The notes below the pieces were generated by a model. The model was not told where the DNA came from. It made no database searches and worked only from the letters and a program-made list of their open reading frames with translations. Made by a program: the position numbers and the translations under genes. DNA of 36,953 nucleotides from Pseudomonadota bacterium (GTDB taxonomy: Bacteria > Pseudomonadota > Alphaproteobacteria > UBA1280 > RI-95), in NCBI GenBank assembly GCA_016125375.1, contig WGLU01000003.1, forward strand, positions 1 to 36,953, read 5' to 3'. Positions 13,750 through 21,926 of the stretch are shown here, in pieces. Positions within the stretch are counted from its first letter, which is position 1. Each line of letters opens with the position of its first letter.

Positions 13750-15101
13750 CAAACTTTCTTCCGTTTGGTCTGTTCAGGTCTGGCGGCCGGCAATTCCTTG
13801 ACATGCACATCCATTTGCGGGAACGGGATCTCGATGCCTTCCTCATGAAAGCGCTGCCATACCTTGCGGAGGATGGCGCTTTTTACGTTCAGCGTGCCGT
13901 TTTTGGGGTCTTTTATCCAGAAGGTCAGCAGCAGGTCAACAGAGCTGGCACCGAAGCCGGACAAAAGGCAATTGGGACCGGGGGTGGGGAGGACGCGTTC
14001 AACTCCCTGCGCGCATTCAATGCAAATCTGGATGGCTTTCTCAACATCAGCATTGTACGAAATGCCAATAGGTATGCGCTGGCATACAAGGTCGTTACTG
14101 TACGACCAGTTGATGACACGAGTGGTGATAAACTCTTCGTTCGGAATCAGGTGTTCCCGCCCATCAGGTGTAACGACAGAAATATAGCGGGCGCCCAGAT
14201 AGGAAATGTGGCCATAGCTGTCACCAACTTCGATGACATCACCCGGTTTAATGGATTTGTCAGTCAGGATGATGATACCGCTGATGTAGTTACTCATGAC
14301 CTTTTGCAGACCAAAACCCAGCCCCACACCCAACGCACCGCCGAATACAGCGAGCGCCGTCAGGTCAATCCCAAGTAGCGTGAGGGTAACAAGGAAGGCC
14401 AGCGTAATCAGTCCAACACGGACGATCTTCATGATCAGGACGCTGGCAACGGCCTTGAGTTTGATGACTTTGGTGAGGTAATACTCCAGAAAGCGGCTGA
14501 CCAGGTTGGCAACCCAAACCAGAATGGCCAGCGTTACCGCACCCTGCATAATATCCAACAGCGAAATCCTGCCCGTGCCGAGCGGTAGTGCAAGGCTGTC
14601 CAGAAAGCGCAGGGACGGCTCCAGCACGCCAAGCAGGCTTGCCGCAACGGCAACCCATACGCTCAAGGCAATCAGGCGGCCGAGCGCACGGTTTTGGATC
14701 AGGTTCCCCAACAGGCTCAGGACAACCCATGCCGTCGTCAGTGTCACGGCAATATCGAACCAAGGGGTGGCGTGTTCACGGGCAAGGATGGCCCGGCCTG
14801 TGCCAAGGAAAACCAGGGCAATCAGAGGCAGCAGTACAGGGCTGAACAGCTCATATGCCTTTTTGCCGTGGGCATGTTTGGAAAGTGTTTTCTCAAGGTG
14901 CTGGCGGATAATCCAGTGCACAAAGGTCGCCAGTCCCCATGCCAGAATGAAGAAACCGGCTACATAGGCCAGGCGCTCCAAATGCTCGGGCTTTATCAGC
15001 GGTTCGATTTTCTGGTCCAGAAAAAGACGGAGTGATTGTGCGGGTTCCAGCAGGAAGGTCATGAACGTGCCATGTCTGTTTTGTTGTTGTGTAAACAACA
15101 T
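13749..15101 (-). CDS. MscS-family mechanosensitive ion channel
   Basis: The product releases ions and small solutes when membrane tension rises. The 450-aa protein has an N-terminal region with about four extra membrane helices. The MscS core follows: a Gly/Ala-rich pore helix (VFGGALGVGLGFGLQKVM), the beta domain starting with DKSIKPGDVIEVG, and GHISYLGARYISVVTPDGRE with IPNEEFITTRVINWSYS. The alpha/beta C-terminal domain ends with EEGIEIPFPQMDV, matching the conserved IPFPQ end. A charged tail follows. The start is uncertain: neither the ATG at 15101 nor the one at 15062 has a clear ribosome-binding site. It is coupled to corA downstream, giving an ion-homeostasis unit behind a tRNA gene. 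Confidence 0.92.
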   Translation of the reverse strand: MLFTQQQNRHGTFMTFLLEPAQSLRLFLDQKIEPLIKPEHLERLAYVAGFFILAWGLATFVHWIIRQHLEKTLSKHAHGKKAYELFSPVLLPLIALVFLGTGRAILAREHATPWFDIAVTLTTAWVVLSLLGNLIQNRALGRLIALSVWVAVAASLLGVLEPSLRFLDSLALPLGTGRISLLDIMQGAVTLAILVWVANLVSRFLEYYLTKVIKLKAVASVLIMKIVRVGLITLAFLVTLTLLGIDLTALAVFGGALGVGLGFGLQKVMSNYISGIIILTDKSIKPGDVIEVGDSYGHISYLGARYISVVTPDGREHLIPNEEFITTRVINWSYSNDLVCQRIPIGISYNADVEKAIQICIECAQGVERVLPTPGPNCLLSGFGASSVDLLLTFWIKDPKNGTLNVKSAILRKVWQRFHEEGIEIPFPQMDVHVKELPAARPEQTKRKKV

Positions 15102-15161
15102 GGTAGCAGCAAGTGCCCTGCGGGAAAACAGCCAATCTGGGTGAGGATATAGGGTGGCTTA

Positions 15162-15248
15162 TGGTGCCGGGAGAGGGAATCGAACCCACACATCCGCAAA
15201 GATACCAGATTTTGAGTCTGGCGCGTCTACCAGTTCCGCCATCCCGGC
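15162..15248 (-). tRNA. tRNA-Leu (anticodon CAA)
   Basis: The minus strand folds into an 87-nt class II tRNA. It has an acceptor stem GCCGGGA/TCCCGGC, a D arm with AACTGGTAGAC, an anticodon stem CCAGA/TCTGG with loop CTCAAAA (anticodon CAA), a long variable arm and GGTTCGATTCC in the T arm. CCA is encoded. The anticodon reads UUG codons. It lies 60 nt upstream of the mscS-type gene. Confidence 0.97.
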
Positions 15249-15312
15249 ACGGGAGGGACGGGGCAGAGATTGCGGTATTTTTGCGCATTTCGCAACAGGA
15301 AAATACATATGC

Positions 15313-15342
15313 AAAAAGCCCGCAGCGGATGCTGCGGGCTTT
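15313..15342 (-). terminator. Terminator of the membrane-protein gene
   Basis: A 12-bp stem (AAAGCCCGCAGC/GCTGCGGGCTTT) with a 4-nt loop ends in a T-tract on the minus strand. It lies just past the stop of the 15352-15903 gene and before the tRNA. Confidence 0.9.
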
Positions 15343-15351
15343 GTCGAACGG

Positions 15352-15903
15352 TTAGTTGGCGGTGTCGTTCCAGCCGGTCAGCTGGTTGCCGCGCTGCAGG
15401 GCCCACCAGCCCCAGAGGGCGAGGCCGACGGCGGTCGACAGGACCGGGCTGATCGCGCCCAGCAGGAAGAACGCGCCGAAGAACAGAAGGATGAACACCA
15501 GCATCGCGTACTGCGGGGCCAGGCCCAGCGAGGCGACGATCTGCTGCACGAGGCCGATGAACACGCCACCGATGACCTCGGCGAACATCAGGATGACGAA
15601 CGCCACGGCGAAGCCGGCCAGGATGCCGAACACGGCACCGAGGGTACCGGCGAGCATGGTGCCGACGAGGGCGGCCATCTGGATGGTGTAGGTACCGGCG
15701 ATGAAGGTCAGGCCCGCGAACTCGATGTTGCCCGGGATGAGCCGGTTGCCGGAATTGCGGGTGAAGGAGGCGAGCAGCACCATGATGAACACGGGCAGCT
15801 GGATCGCCATGAAGATGCCACCGAGGCCGAGGAACACGCCGAGCGCGCCAATGGCCGCAACAGCGGCGAAGAAGTCGTTCTTGAGCGAACCGGTGAGGGT
15901 CAT
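15352..15903 (-). CDS. Unknown polytopic membrane protein
   Basis: The 183-aa product is almost wholly hydrophobic, with about five membrane helices rich in Gly, Ala, Phe and Ile. A short polar loop (SFTRNSGNRLIPGN) follows the first helices, and the C-terminus is polar (RGNQLTGWNDTAN). No signal peptide, charged pore residues or known motif is recognised. GGGAG 7 nt before the ATG supports the start, and a strong terminator follows the stop. Codon choice is strongly biased to C/G endings (ATC, GGC, CTG, TTC), more than in adjacent genes, which suggests high expression. It is transcribed alone and divergently from ribF. Holin-like or phage-derived origins were considered but nothing supports them. 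Confidence 0.8.
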   Translation of the reverse strand: MTLTGSLKNDFFAAVAAIGALGVFLGLGGIFMAIQLPVFIMVLLASFTRNSGNRLIPGNIEFAGLTFIAGTYTIQMAALVGTMLAGTLGAVFGILAGFAVAFVILMFAEVIGGVFIGLVQQIVASLGLAPQYAMLVFILLFFGAFFLLGAISPVLSTAVGLALWGWWALQRGNQLTGWNDTAN

Positions 15904-15974
15904 AGTAGAACTCCCAGAGGTCTTAAGAAAAGATGCAGGGAATCAGGGGAAAAAGTGAAAGGTATTGCACAGAA

Positions 15975-15997
15975 CCCCCTTTATGCCGCAAGGGGGG
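15975..15997. other. Hairpin in the ribF upstream region
   Basis: CCCCCTT and AAGGGGG form a 7-bp stem around an 8-nt loop in the 189-nt divergent gap. No T-tract follows on either strand, so it is not a typical terminator. It could be a 5'-leader structure of the ribF transcript. Confidence 0.35.
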
Positions 15998-16092
15998 CAT
16001 TAAATCAAGTGGAATCGGTGTGCACCCTTGCATCGACGCTGGCAATGCAGTACCCTCCGCGCGGTATTTATCGCAGGAGAAACCAGCCAACC

Positions 16093-16674
16093 ATGTGGAT
16101 TGCCCGCCACCCCGATTGTCCCCCGCAAACCGCTGGCGGCAGCGTTGTGACCATCGGTAATTTTGACGGTGTGCACCGTGGCCATCAGGCTGTGCTGACT
16201 ACCGCCCGCATGCAAGCGGATGTGCTGGGCGTCCCCCTTGTCGCGCTCACGTTCGAGCCCCATCCCCGTGCGGTGCTCCGCCCCGAGCAGGCACCCGTCC
16301 GGCTGACCGAGTTTGCCACCAAAGCCACGTTGCTTGGCAAGTTTGGCGCCGATGGCGTGTACGTGATTGATTTTTCTAAGGATTACGCCAAAACCAGCCC
16401 GCAGGATTTTATCGCCGACACACTCGTAGGTGCGCTGCGTGCCAAGTGCGTGGTTGTAGGACATGATTTCTGTTTCGGCCGTGACCGCAGCGCGGGGCTT
16501 GCCCTGCTGCGCGAGATGGCGCCCGATAGCGGCTACACGGTTGAAGAAGTCACCCCCTTTGTGACAGATGGGGGTGTCTGTTCCTCGTCGCGCATCCGTG
16601 CGCTGTTGCAAGAGGGGCAAACCGACGCTGCTGAACGCCTTTTAGGCCATGCAATTATTGATTTTCGCCCGTAA
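16093..16674 (+). CDS. ribF: FAD synthetase domain protein, RibF lacking the riboflavin kinase domain
   Basis: The 193-aa product matches the N-terminal FMN adenylyltransferase half of bacterial RibF. It has the nucleotide-binding motif VVTIGNFDGVHRGHQ (HxGH type), the TFEPHPRAVLRP segment, VVGHDFCFGRDRSAG and the C-terminal CSSSRIRALLQEG with AERLLGHAI. The usual bifunctional protein is about 310 residues and continues into the kinase domain right after this point. Here a stop codon follows IIDFRP and only 45 nt separate it from ileS, so there is no room for a frameshifted kinase remnant. The frame is open well upstream, but the ATG at 16093 precedes the first conserved residues and is preceded by AGGAGA at about 12 nt. 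It heads the ileS-lspA operon, as in many proteobacteria. Confidence 0.9.
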   Translation: MWIARHPDCPPQTAGGSVVTIGNFDGVHRGHQAVLTTARMQADVLGVPLVALTFEPHPRAVLRPEQAPVRLTEFATKATLLGKFGADGVYVIDFSKDYAKTSPQDFIADTLVGALRAKCVVVGHDFCFGRDRSAGLALLREMAPDSGYTVEEVTPFVTDGGVCSSSRIRALLQEGQTDAAERLLGHAIIDFRP

Positions 16675-16719
16675 AACGCGTTAAATCTAAGTCCTGATTT
16701 TATTTGGAGAGTGCCACCC

Positions 16720-19566
16720 ATGACCGACCAGACCGCCACCGGCTACCGCGAGAGTCTGAACCTGCCGCAGACCGACTTCCCCATGCGGGCAGGTCTGCCA
16801 CAGCAGGAGCCGAAGTGGATTGAGCGCTGGAGCGAAGAGCAACTCTACACCACCATGCGTAAAAAGGCACAGGGACGGCCCAAGTTCATCCTGCATTGCG
16901 GTCCCCCGTACGCCAACGGCACGTTCCACATGGGGCACGCGCTGAGCTACATCCTCAAGGACTTCATCGTCCGTGCCCGCTTTATGGACGGCTACGACGC
17001 GCCGTTCGTCCCCGGGTGGGACTGTCACGGCCTGCCGATTGAATGGAAGGTGGAGCAGGACCTCATCAAAGCCGGTAAGAAAAAAGACGACCTGAGCAAG
17101 GCCGACATCATTGCCCTGTGCCGTAAAGAGGCCGACAAGTGGTTCAATATCCAGCGTAACGACTGGAAGCGCTTCGGCGTGATGGCCGACCTTGAACACC
17201 CCTACCGCACCATGGACTTTGCAAACGAAGCCGGTGAAGTGCGCGTGCTGGGCGAGATGGTGGCAAAGGGTTGCGTGTACAAAGGCGCCAAGTCGGTCAA
17301 CTGGTCAACGGTTGAGCAGACCGCGCTGGCCGAGGCTGAAATCGAATACAAAGACCATACCTCCACTGCCGTGTATGTACCATTCGAGGTTGTGGGTAAA
17401 GCAAACGAATTTGTAGTCATCTGGACGACCACCCCGTGGACGTTGCCCGCCAACCGGGCCGTGGCTTATGGCAAGGACATCGCTTACGTTAAGTTGACGG
17501 CCGTAGACGGTGACGACGCCCCCGAGTACTGGAACAAGGCCTATGTGGGTAAATCCTTCTGGGTGGCCGAGGAACTGGTTGAGCCGTTCAAGGAAAAAGC
17601 CGGTAAATGGTTTGCCAGCGGTGAGGTGAAAAAAGGCCCGTCGTTCGACGGCTGGCTTTGCCACCATCCGCTGTACAAAAACCGCCACGTCCCGATGGTC
17701 GAGGGCTTCCACGTCACTACCGACAGCGGTACGGGCTTTGTGCACACAGCACCCGCCCACGGTGCCGAGGACTTTGAAATCGGCAAGCAGTTTAATCTGG
17801 AGCTCAAATGCCCTGTAGCCGGTAACGGCACCTACGAGCCGTTTACGGATGAAGACGCCACAGAAGGCGAATTGCGTCTGGCCGGTAAGGACATCTGGCA
17901 GACACAGGACGAAATCGTCGCCTACCTGCGCGCCAATGGTCGCCTGCTCAAAGCCTATAAATACAAGCACAGCTATCCGGTGAGCTGGCGCTCCAAGGCG
18001 CCGCTCATCTTCCGCACCACGCCGCAGTGGTTTGTAAGTCTGGACAAAACCGGCCTGCGCGAAGCTGCCCTCAAGTCTATCGACAACGATGTGCAGTGGA
18101 TTCCCGCCTACGGCCGCAACCGCATTTACAGCATGATCGAAAACCGCCCCGACTGGTGCATCAGCCGCCAGCGCGCATGGGGGGTGCCGATTACTATTTT
18201 CCATGACAGTAAAACAGGTGAATACCTCACCGACCCGCAGGCCTTTGAATGCGTGGCCAAGCATATCGAAAAACACGGCGTTGAAGCGTGGGACACACTC
18301 AGTGTTGATGACCTGCTGGCCGGATATAATTACAAGGGCAACAAGGCCGATCTGGTCAAGGAGACGGATATTCTGGATGTGTGGTTCGACAGCGGCACCA
18401 CATGGTCGCACGTGTTGGGGCAGCGTCAGGACCTGATGCGTCCGTCAACGGAGAAGGACATGCCGCCTGCGGATATGTATCTGGAAGGCTCCGACCAGCA
18501 CCGCGGGTGGTTCCACACCAGCCTGCTGACCTCGTGTGCGCTGACCGGCCATGCCCCGTACCGCCAAGTGCTGACCCACGGTTTTGTGGTGGACGGCGAG
18601 GGGCGTAAAATGTCCAAATCCCTCGGCAACGGGGTGGAGCCGCAGGAAATTATGAACAAATACGGCGCGGATATTCTACGCCTGTGGATTGCCGCATCCG
18701 ACTACTCCGAGGATGTGCGCCTGTCCGACACCATCCTGCAGACGGTGGTGGATGCCTACCGCCGCTTCCGCAATACGTTCCGCTATCTGCTGTCCAACCT
18801 GGACGACTTTGACGTGAGCGCCGACATGATTGCCCACGACGAGCTGCCGGAGCTGGAAAAATGGGTGCTCAGCCGCCTTGCCGAAGAAGTGGAAAACGCG
18901 CGGAAGAACTACGACACCTACCAGTTCCACAAGGTGTACGAGCGCCTGTACAACTTCTGCAACATTGAGCTGTCCAGCCTGTATTTTGATATCCGCAAGG
19001 ATTGCCTGTACGCCGATGGCTGGAACACGCCGCGCCGCCGCGCCTGCCAGACCGTGCAAAAACACCTGCTGGACGCGCTGACCACGCTGCTTGCACCGTT
19101 GATGCCGTTCACCACGGACGAAGTCTGGCGCAGTGCCTACGGTCAGGATGCCGAGAGCGTGCACCTGCAACCGTTCTTTGCCCCACATGCCGACTGGCGC
19201 AACCACACACTGGAACTGCGTTTTACAACGGCTTTGAATGTGCGGGAAGAAGCCACAAAAGCCATTGAGGCGCTGCGGAGCGCCGGTGATGTGGGCTCCA
19301 GCCTTGAAGCGGGTGTGGATGTGGGTTTGGACGCAGAGCAAGCCGAGTTGCTGGCCGATTTTGACTGGATGGAGTTCCTGATCGTGTCCGAAGCCAAGGC
19401 AGCGGGTGCGACCAAAGCCTACAAGGTTGGTCACAGCAAATGCCCACGCTGCTGGCAGTTCCGCGCTGATATTGGCAAGCATGGCACGCACCCGGACGTG
19501 TGCATTCGCTGTGGTGACGCAATGGAAGCCAACGCTGCAAAACCGCAAAACGGTGCTGCTGCCTGA
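16720..19566 (+). CDS. ileS: Isoleucyl-tRNA synthetase
   Basis: The product charges tRNA-Ile with isoleucine in the cytosol. The 948-aa length is typical of the bacterial zinc-containing IleS. The class I motifs are HMGH (70-73) and KMSKS (630-634). The CP1 editing domain has VIWTTTPWTLPANRAV and DSGTGFVHTAPAHGAEDF, needed to clear Val-tRNA-Ile. The C-terminal zinc site is Cys908/911 and Cys928/931. The ATG at 16720 has GGAGAG 8 nt before it and is preferred over a GTG three codons earlier. Its stop overlaps the lspA start by one base. The short gap after ribF has no visible terminator, so ribF and ileS are probably co-transcribed. Confidence 0.97.
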   Translation: MTDQTATGYRESLNLPQTDFPMRAGLPQQEPKWIERWSEEQLYTTMRKKAQGRPKFILHCGPPYANGTFHMGHALSYILKDFIVRARFMDGYDAPFVPGWDCHGLPIEWKVEQDLIKAGKKKDDLSKADIIALCRKEADKWFNIQRNDWKRFGVMADLEHPYRTMDFANEAGEVRVLGEMVAKGCVYKGAKSVNWSTVEQTALAEAEIEYKDHTSTAVYVPFEVVGKANEFVVIWTTTPWTLPANRAVAYGKDIAYVKLTAVDGDDAPEYWNKAYVGKSFWVAEELVEPFKEKAGKWFASGEVKKGPSFDGWLCHHPLYKNRHVPMVEGFHVTTDSGTGFVHTAPAHGAEDFEIGKQFNLELKCPVAGNGTYEPFTDEDATEGELRLAGKDIWQTQDEIVAYLRANGRLLKAYKYKHSYPVSWRSKAPLIFRTTPQWFVSLDKTGLREAALKSIDNDVQWIPAYGRNRIYSMIENRPDWCISRQRAWGVPITIFHDSKTGEYLTDPQAFECVAKHIEKHGVEAWDTLSVDDLLAGYNYKGNKADLVKETDILDVWFDSGTTWSHVLGQRQDLMRPSTEKDMPPADMYLEGSDQHRGWFHTSLLTSCALTGHAPYRQVLTHGFVVDGEGRKMSKSLGNGVEPQEIMNKYGADILRLWIAASDYSEDVRLSDTILQTVVDAYRRFRNTFRYLLSNLDDFDVSADMIAHDELPELEKWVLSRLAEEVENARKNYDTYQFHKVYERLYNFCNIELSSLYFDIRKDCLYADGWNTPRRRACQTVQKHLLDALTTLLAPLMPFTTDEVWRSAYGQDAESVHLQPFFAPHADWRNHTLELRFTTALNVREEATKAIEALRSAGDVGSSLEAGVDVGLDAEQAELLADFDWMEFLIVSEAKAAGATKAYKVGHSKCPRCWQFRADIGKHGTHPDVCIRCGDAMEANAAKPQNGAAA

Positions 19567-20066
19567 TGACACATCAGCGCCCATACCGCTTGGCTGTGCC
19601 GCTGTTTGTGGCACTGCTGGTCGCAGACTTTGTAACCAAGCAGCTCATGCTGGGGTGGTTGCAAAACGCACCGATTCCTGTTCTGGATGGCCTCTTGGAA
19701 TGGCGGCTGGCGTTTAACCGTGGTGTATCGTTCAGCATGTTCGCGGGGACGGACGGCATGACGCAGCAGTACATTCTGGCAGGGCTTGCCGCTTTGGTTG
19801 CTGCAATTCTGCTGGTTGTTGTACGTAAATCCCATCATGTCTGCTACACAACAGGCCTTGCGTTTATTGCCGCAGGCGCCCTCGGCAACGCCCATGACAG
19901 ACTGGTTTACGGCGCTGTGATTGATTTTATTCATGTTTATTACGACAAATGGTCGTTTCCTATCTTTAACGTGGCCGATTCTGCGATTACAATAGGGGTC
20001 GGTTTTGTGTTGCTGGACATGCTTCTGGGCAACGAAGGCAAGAAAAAGGAAAAACACGTATCATGA
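19566..20066 (+). CDS. lspA: Lipoprotein signal peptidase (signal peptidase II)
   Basis: An inner-membrane aspartyl protease that removes the signal peptide of diacylglyceryl-modified prolipoproteins. The 166-aa protein has four membrane helices, VADFVTKQLML in the first, and FNRGVSFSMF in the periplasmic part. The two catalytic Asp motifs are GALGNAHDRL and FNVADSAI. In the first, His replaces the more usual Ile, Leu or Trp before the Asp. The C-terminus is strongly basic. The start overlaps the ileS stop (TGATG), and the end overlaps the next lipoprotein gene by four bases. Its substrates are encoded nearby, including the BamF-like lipoprotein. Confidence 0.96.
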   Translation: MTHQRPYRLAVPLFVALLVADFVTKQLMLGWLQNAPIPVLDGLLEWRLAFNRGVSFSMFAGTDGMTQQYILAGLAALVAAILLVVVRKSHHVCYTTGLAFIAAGALGNAHDRLVYGAVIDFIHVYYDKWSFPIFNVADSAITIGVGFVLLDMLLGNEGKKKEKHVS

Positions 20067-20491
20067 CAAAATCCGCTCTTCTGGTACTTGCGGCAACAAC
20101 GGTTCTGTTGGCGGCCTGCGGCAGCACACCGCTGCTTTCCAGCCATACGGCGCCGGACGAAATGGCCGTGGTCGAAGGCCCATCCTTGGCCCTGCCACCG
20201 GATTTTGAGCTGCGTCCGCCCTCCGGCACGTCGAAAACAGCAACGCCCATCAAGGATGAGCCAATTGATGCCCGTGCCATTTTGAACAAGGATGCGCAGG
20301 GCGTGTCGGCCACGGTTGCAAAACCGGATGCGGCTGACAGCTGGTTGATCAAGGCAGCAGGCGGCGACAAAGCCGACCCGGACATCCGTGAAAAACTGAC
20401 TGAAAAACCCAAGGAAGAAGAAAAGAAGGAAAAAGGGTTCTTCTCACGCCTGAATCCCTTCTCGGATGATGATGAGGATACCGCGGAATAA
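20063..20491 (+). CDS. BamF-like (DUF3035-type) lipoprotein
   Basis: The 142-aa product has a lipoprotein signal with LAAC (Cys19). It then carries PSLALPPDFELRPP, which is the recognisable core of the alphaproteobacterial DUF3035/BamF lipoproteins linked to the outer-membrane beta-barrel assembly machine. The rest is low-complexity: Ala, Asp and Lys rich, with a long charged stretch KPKEEEKKEKG and an acidic tail. It overlaps lspA by four bases (ATGA), and an M16 peptidase follows after 14 nt. The lspA-DUF3035-M16 order is a common alphaproteobacterial arrangement. Membership in the Bam complex is from family knowledge, not shown here. Confidence 0.8.
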   Translation: MTKSALLVLAATTVLLAACGSTPLLSSHTAPDEMAVVEGPSLALPPDFELRPPSGTSKTATPIKDEPIDARAILNKDAQGVSATVAKPDAADSWLIKAAGGDKADPDIREKLTEKPKEEEKKEKGFFSRLNPFSDDDEDTAE

Positions 20492-20505
20492 CGCGGGGGG
20501 TCCGG

Positions 20506-21924
20506 ATGCGGTTTTATAGCAGTTGGCTGGGCTTTCTTATACTGCTTCTGGCAGTAGCTACGCCATCTGCGCGGGCTGACGATACAGTCGGCATACCGGT
20601 ATTATTCAAGCTCTCCAATGGACTTAGGGTAGTTGTGGCGCCGGACCATCGGGCACCTGTTGTGGTGCAGATGGTCTGGTATAAAGCCGGTTCGATTGAT
20701 GATACTCCCGGCAAGACTGGTATTGCCCATATGCTCGAGCATATGATGTTCCGAGGCACAAAAGACGTTCCTGCAGGCCAGTTTGCCGACCGGGTAGCAG
20801 CTATGGGCGGGCGTCTGAATGCGAATACCAACCAGTCCGGCACCGACTATTACGAGGAAGTGGCCAAACAATACCTGCCGGATGTGATGAAACTTGAGGC
20901 GGACCGTATGGCAGGCCTTGATTTGTCCGACGCGTTGTTCAAGCCCGAGCGCGATGTCGTGATGGAAGAGCGGAATCTGCGTTATGACAGCATTCCGCAG
21001 AAACTTTTCTACGAGCAATTCTACCGTCGCTTCTACAGTGTTTCCCCTCAGGGGAACCCGACGATCGGCTGGCCGCAGGACATTCGTAATTTTACGGCAC
21101 AGGATGCGCGCGACTGGTATGCGAATTTCTATACGCCCAATAATGCTGTTCTCCTGCTCGCTGGCGATGTGACGCCCGAGGAGGGCAAAAAGCTGGCCGA
21201 GAAGTATTACGGCCAGATTGCACCACGTGCTGTTTTGCGCAAGCCTGCCCCATTGGAGCCTGTCCGGTATGAGGCGCGACGCGTGACTGTGCATAACCCC
21301 GATGCGCCGACACAAATACTAGCCCGCGCCTATCGTGGTCCGGGTTGGTTTGAGGGCATTGCCGGCGCGGCCGCGCCGGTGAACGATATTCCTGTTCTGG
21401 TGATTCTGGCACGCATTTTGGGCTACAGCCAGACAGGCCTTCTGCATCAGGAACTGGTTGTTAACCGCGGATTGGCAGATAGTGTTGCGGTTTACTACGA
21501 CCCTGCCGTACGCGGGGAGGTGCCCCTGTCCATCGAGGTGCTGCCCAAGGCAGGCGTTGATATGGCGAAAGTGGAAAAAGCACTGGACGAAGTATTGGCG
21601 TCTTTGCTGACAAGCGGCGTGGATGAGGCAACTGTTACCCGCCTGGTGACGGCGACAAAGTTTGATCAGGTCTATGTGCGTGATGACCCATACCTTTACG
21701 CCTACAATCTTGGGCGTTGGTTGATTAGTGGCGGCACGCTGGATGCCTATATAAATTGGCCGGATAAACTGCCTGCCATAACCCCTGCGGATGTTCTGCG
21801 GGTTGCACGGACTTACCTGCGGCTTGAACAAAGCGCAACCGGATACCTGATGACAACACCGGCACCGGACCAAACGACCCAGCCGGATAAAGGGACAAAC
21901 CAACCAAAAGAGGGAGGTTTGTAA
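20506..21924 (+). CDS. M16-family zinc metallopeptidase (active-type subunit)
   Basis: The 472-aa product has a signal peptide (cut after SARA), so it acts in the periplasm. The M16 inverted zinc motif HxxEH is present as HMLEH (His75, Glu78, His79). A further Glu ligand lies in VVMEERNLR (154/155), and the NTNQSGTDYY stretch is typical. The second homologous half follows from about residue 235 (PVRYEARRV onward), including NRGLADSVAVYY. The C-terminus is a polar, low-complexity tail. All catalytic residues are intact. It probably pairs with the non-catalytic M16 protein encoded after the intervening transporter gene. Substrates are probably peptides or misfolded envelope proteins (inference from family). 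Confidence 0.92.
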   Translation: MRFYSSWLGFLILLLAVATPSARADDTVGIPVLFKLSNGLRVVVAPDHRAPVVVQMVWYKAGSIDDTPGKTGIAHMLEHMMFRGTKDVPAGQFADRVAAMGGRLNANTNQSGTDYYEEVAKQYLPDVMKLEADRMAGLDLSDALFKPERDVVMEERNLRYDSIPQKLFYEQFYRRFYSVSPQGNPTIGWPQDIRNFTAQDARDWYANFYTPNNAVLLLAGDVTPEEGKKLAEKYYGQIAPRAVLRKPAPLEPVRYEARRVTVHNPDAPTQILARAYRGPGWFEGIAGAAAPVNDIPVLVILARILGYSQTGLLHQELVVNRGLADSVAVYYDPAVRGEVPLSIEVLPKAGVDMAKVEKALDEVLASLLTSGVDEATVTRLVTATKFDQVYVRDDPYLYAYNLGRWLISGGTLDAYINWPDKLPAITPADVLRVARTYLRLEQSATGYLMTTPAPDQTTQPDKGTNQPKEGGL

Positions 21925-21926
21925 CC

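Noticed and set aside
15975-15997. Hairpin upstream of ribF as a terminator
   Set aside because: No T-tract on either side and no gene ends there.
15154-16092. Upstream extension of the ribF frame through the tRNA and the membrane-protein gene
   Set aside because: It crosses a tRNA, a terminator and an opposite-strand gene. RibF homology begins just after the ATG at 16093.
15904-16092. FMN riboswitch before ribF
   Set aside because: None of the conserved RFN-element blocks are visible; only a simple C/G hairpin is present.
16675-16719. Frameshift hiding a riboflavin kinase domain after ribF
   Set aside because: Only 45 nt separate the stop from the ileS start, far too short for the missing domain of about 120 residues.
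17305-18411. Long minus-strand ORF (368 aa) inside ileS
   Set aside because: It is antisense to conserved IleS motifs and has a composition typical of a codon shadow.
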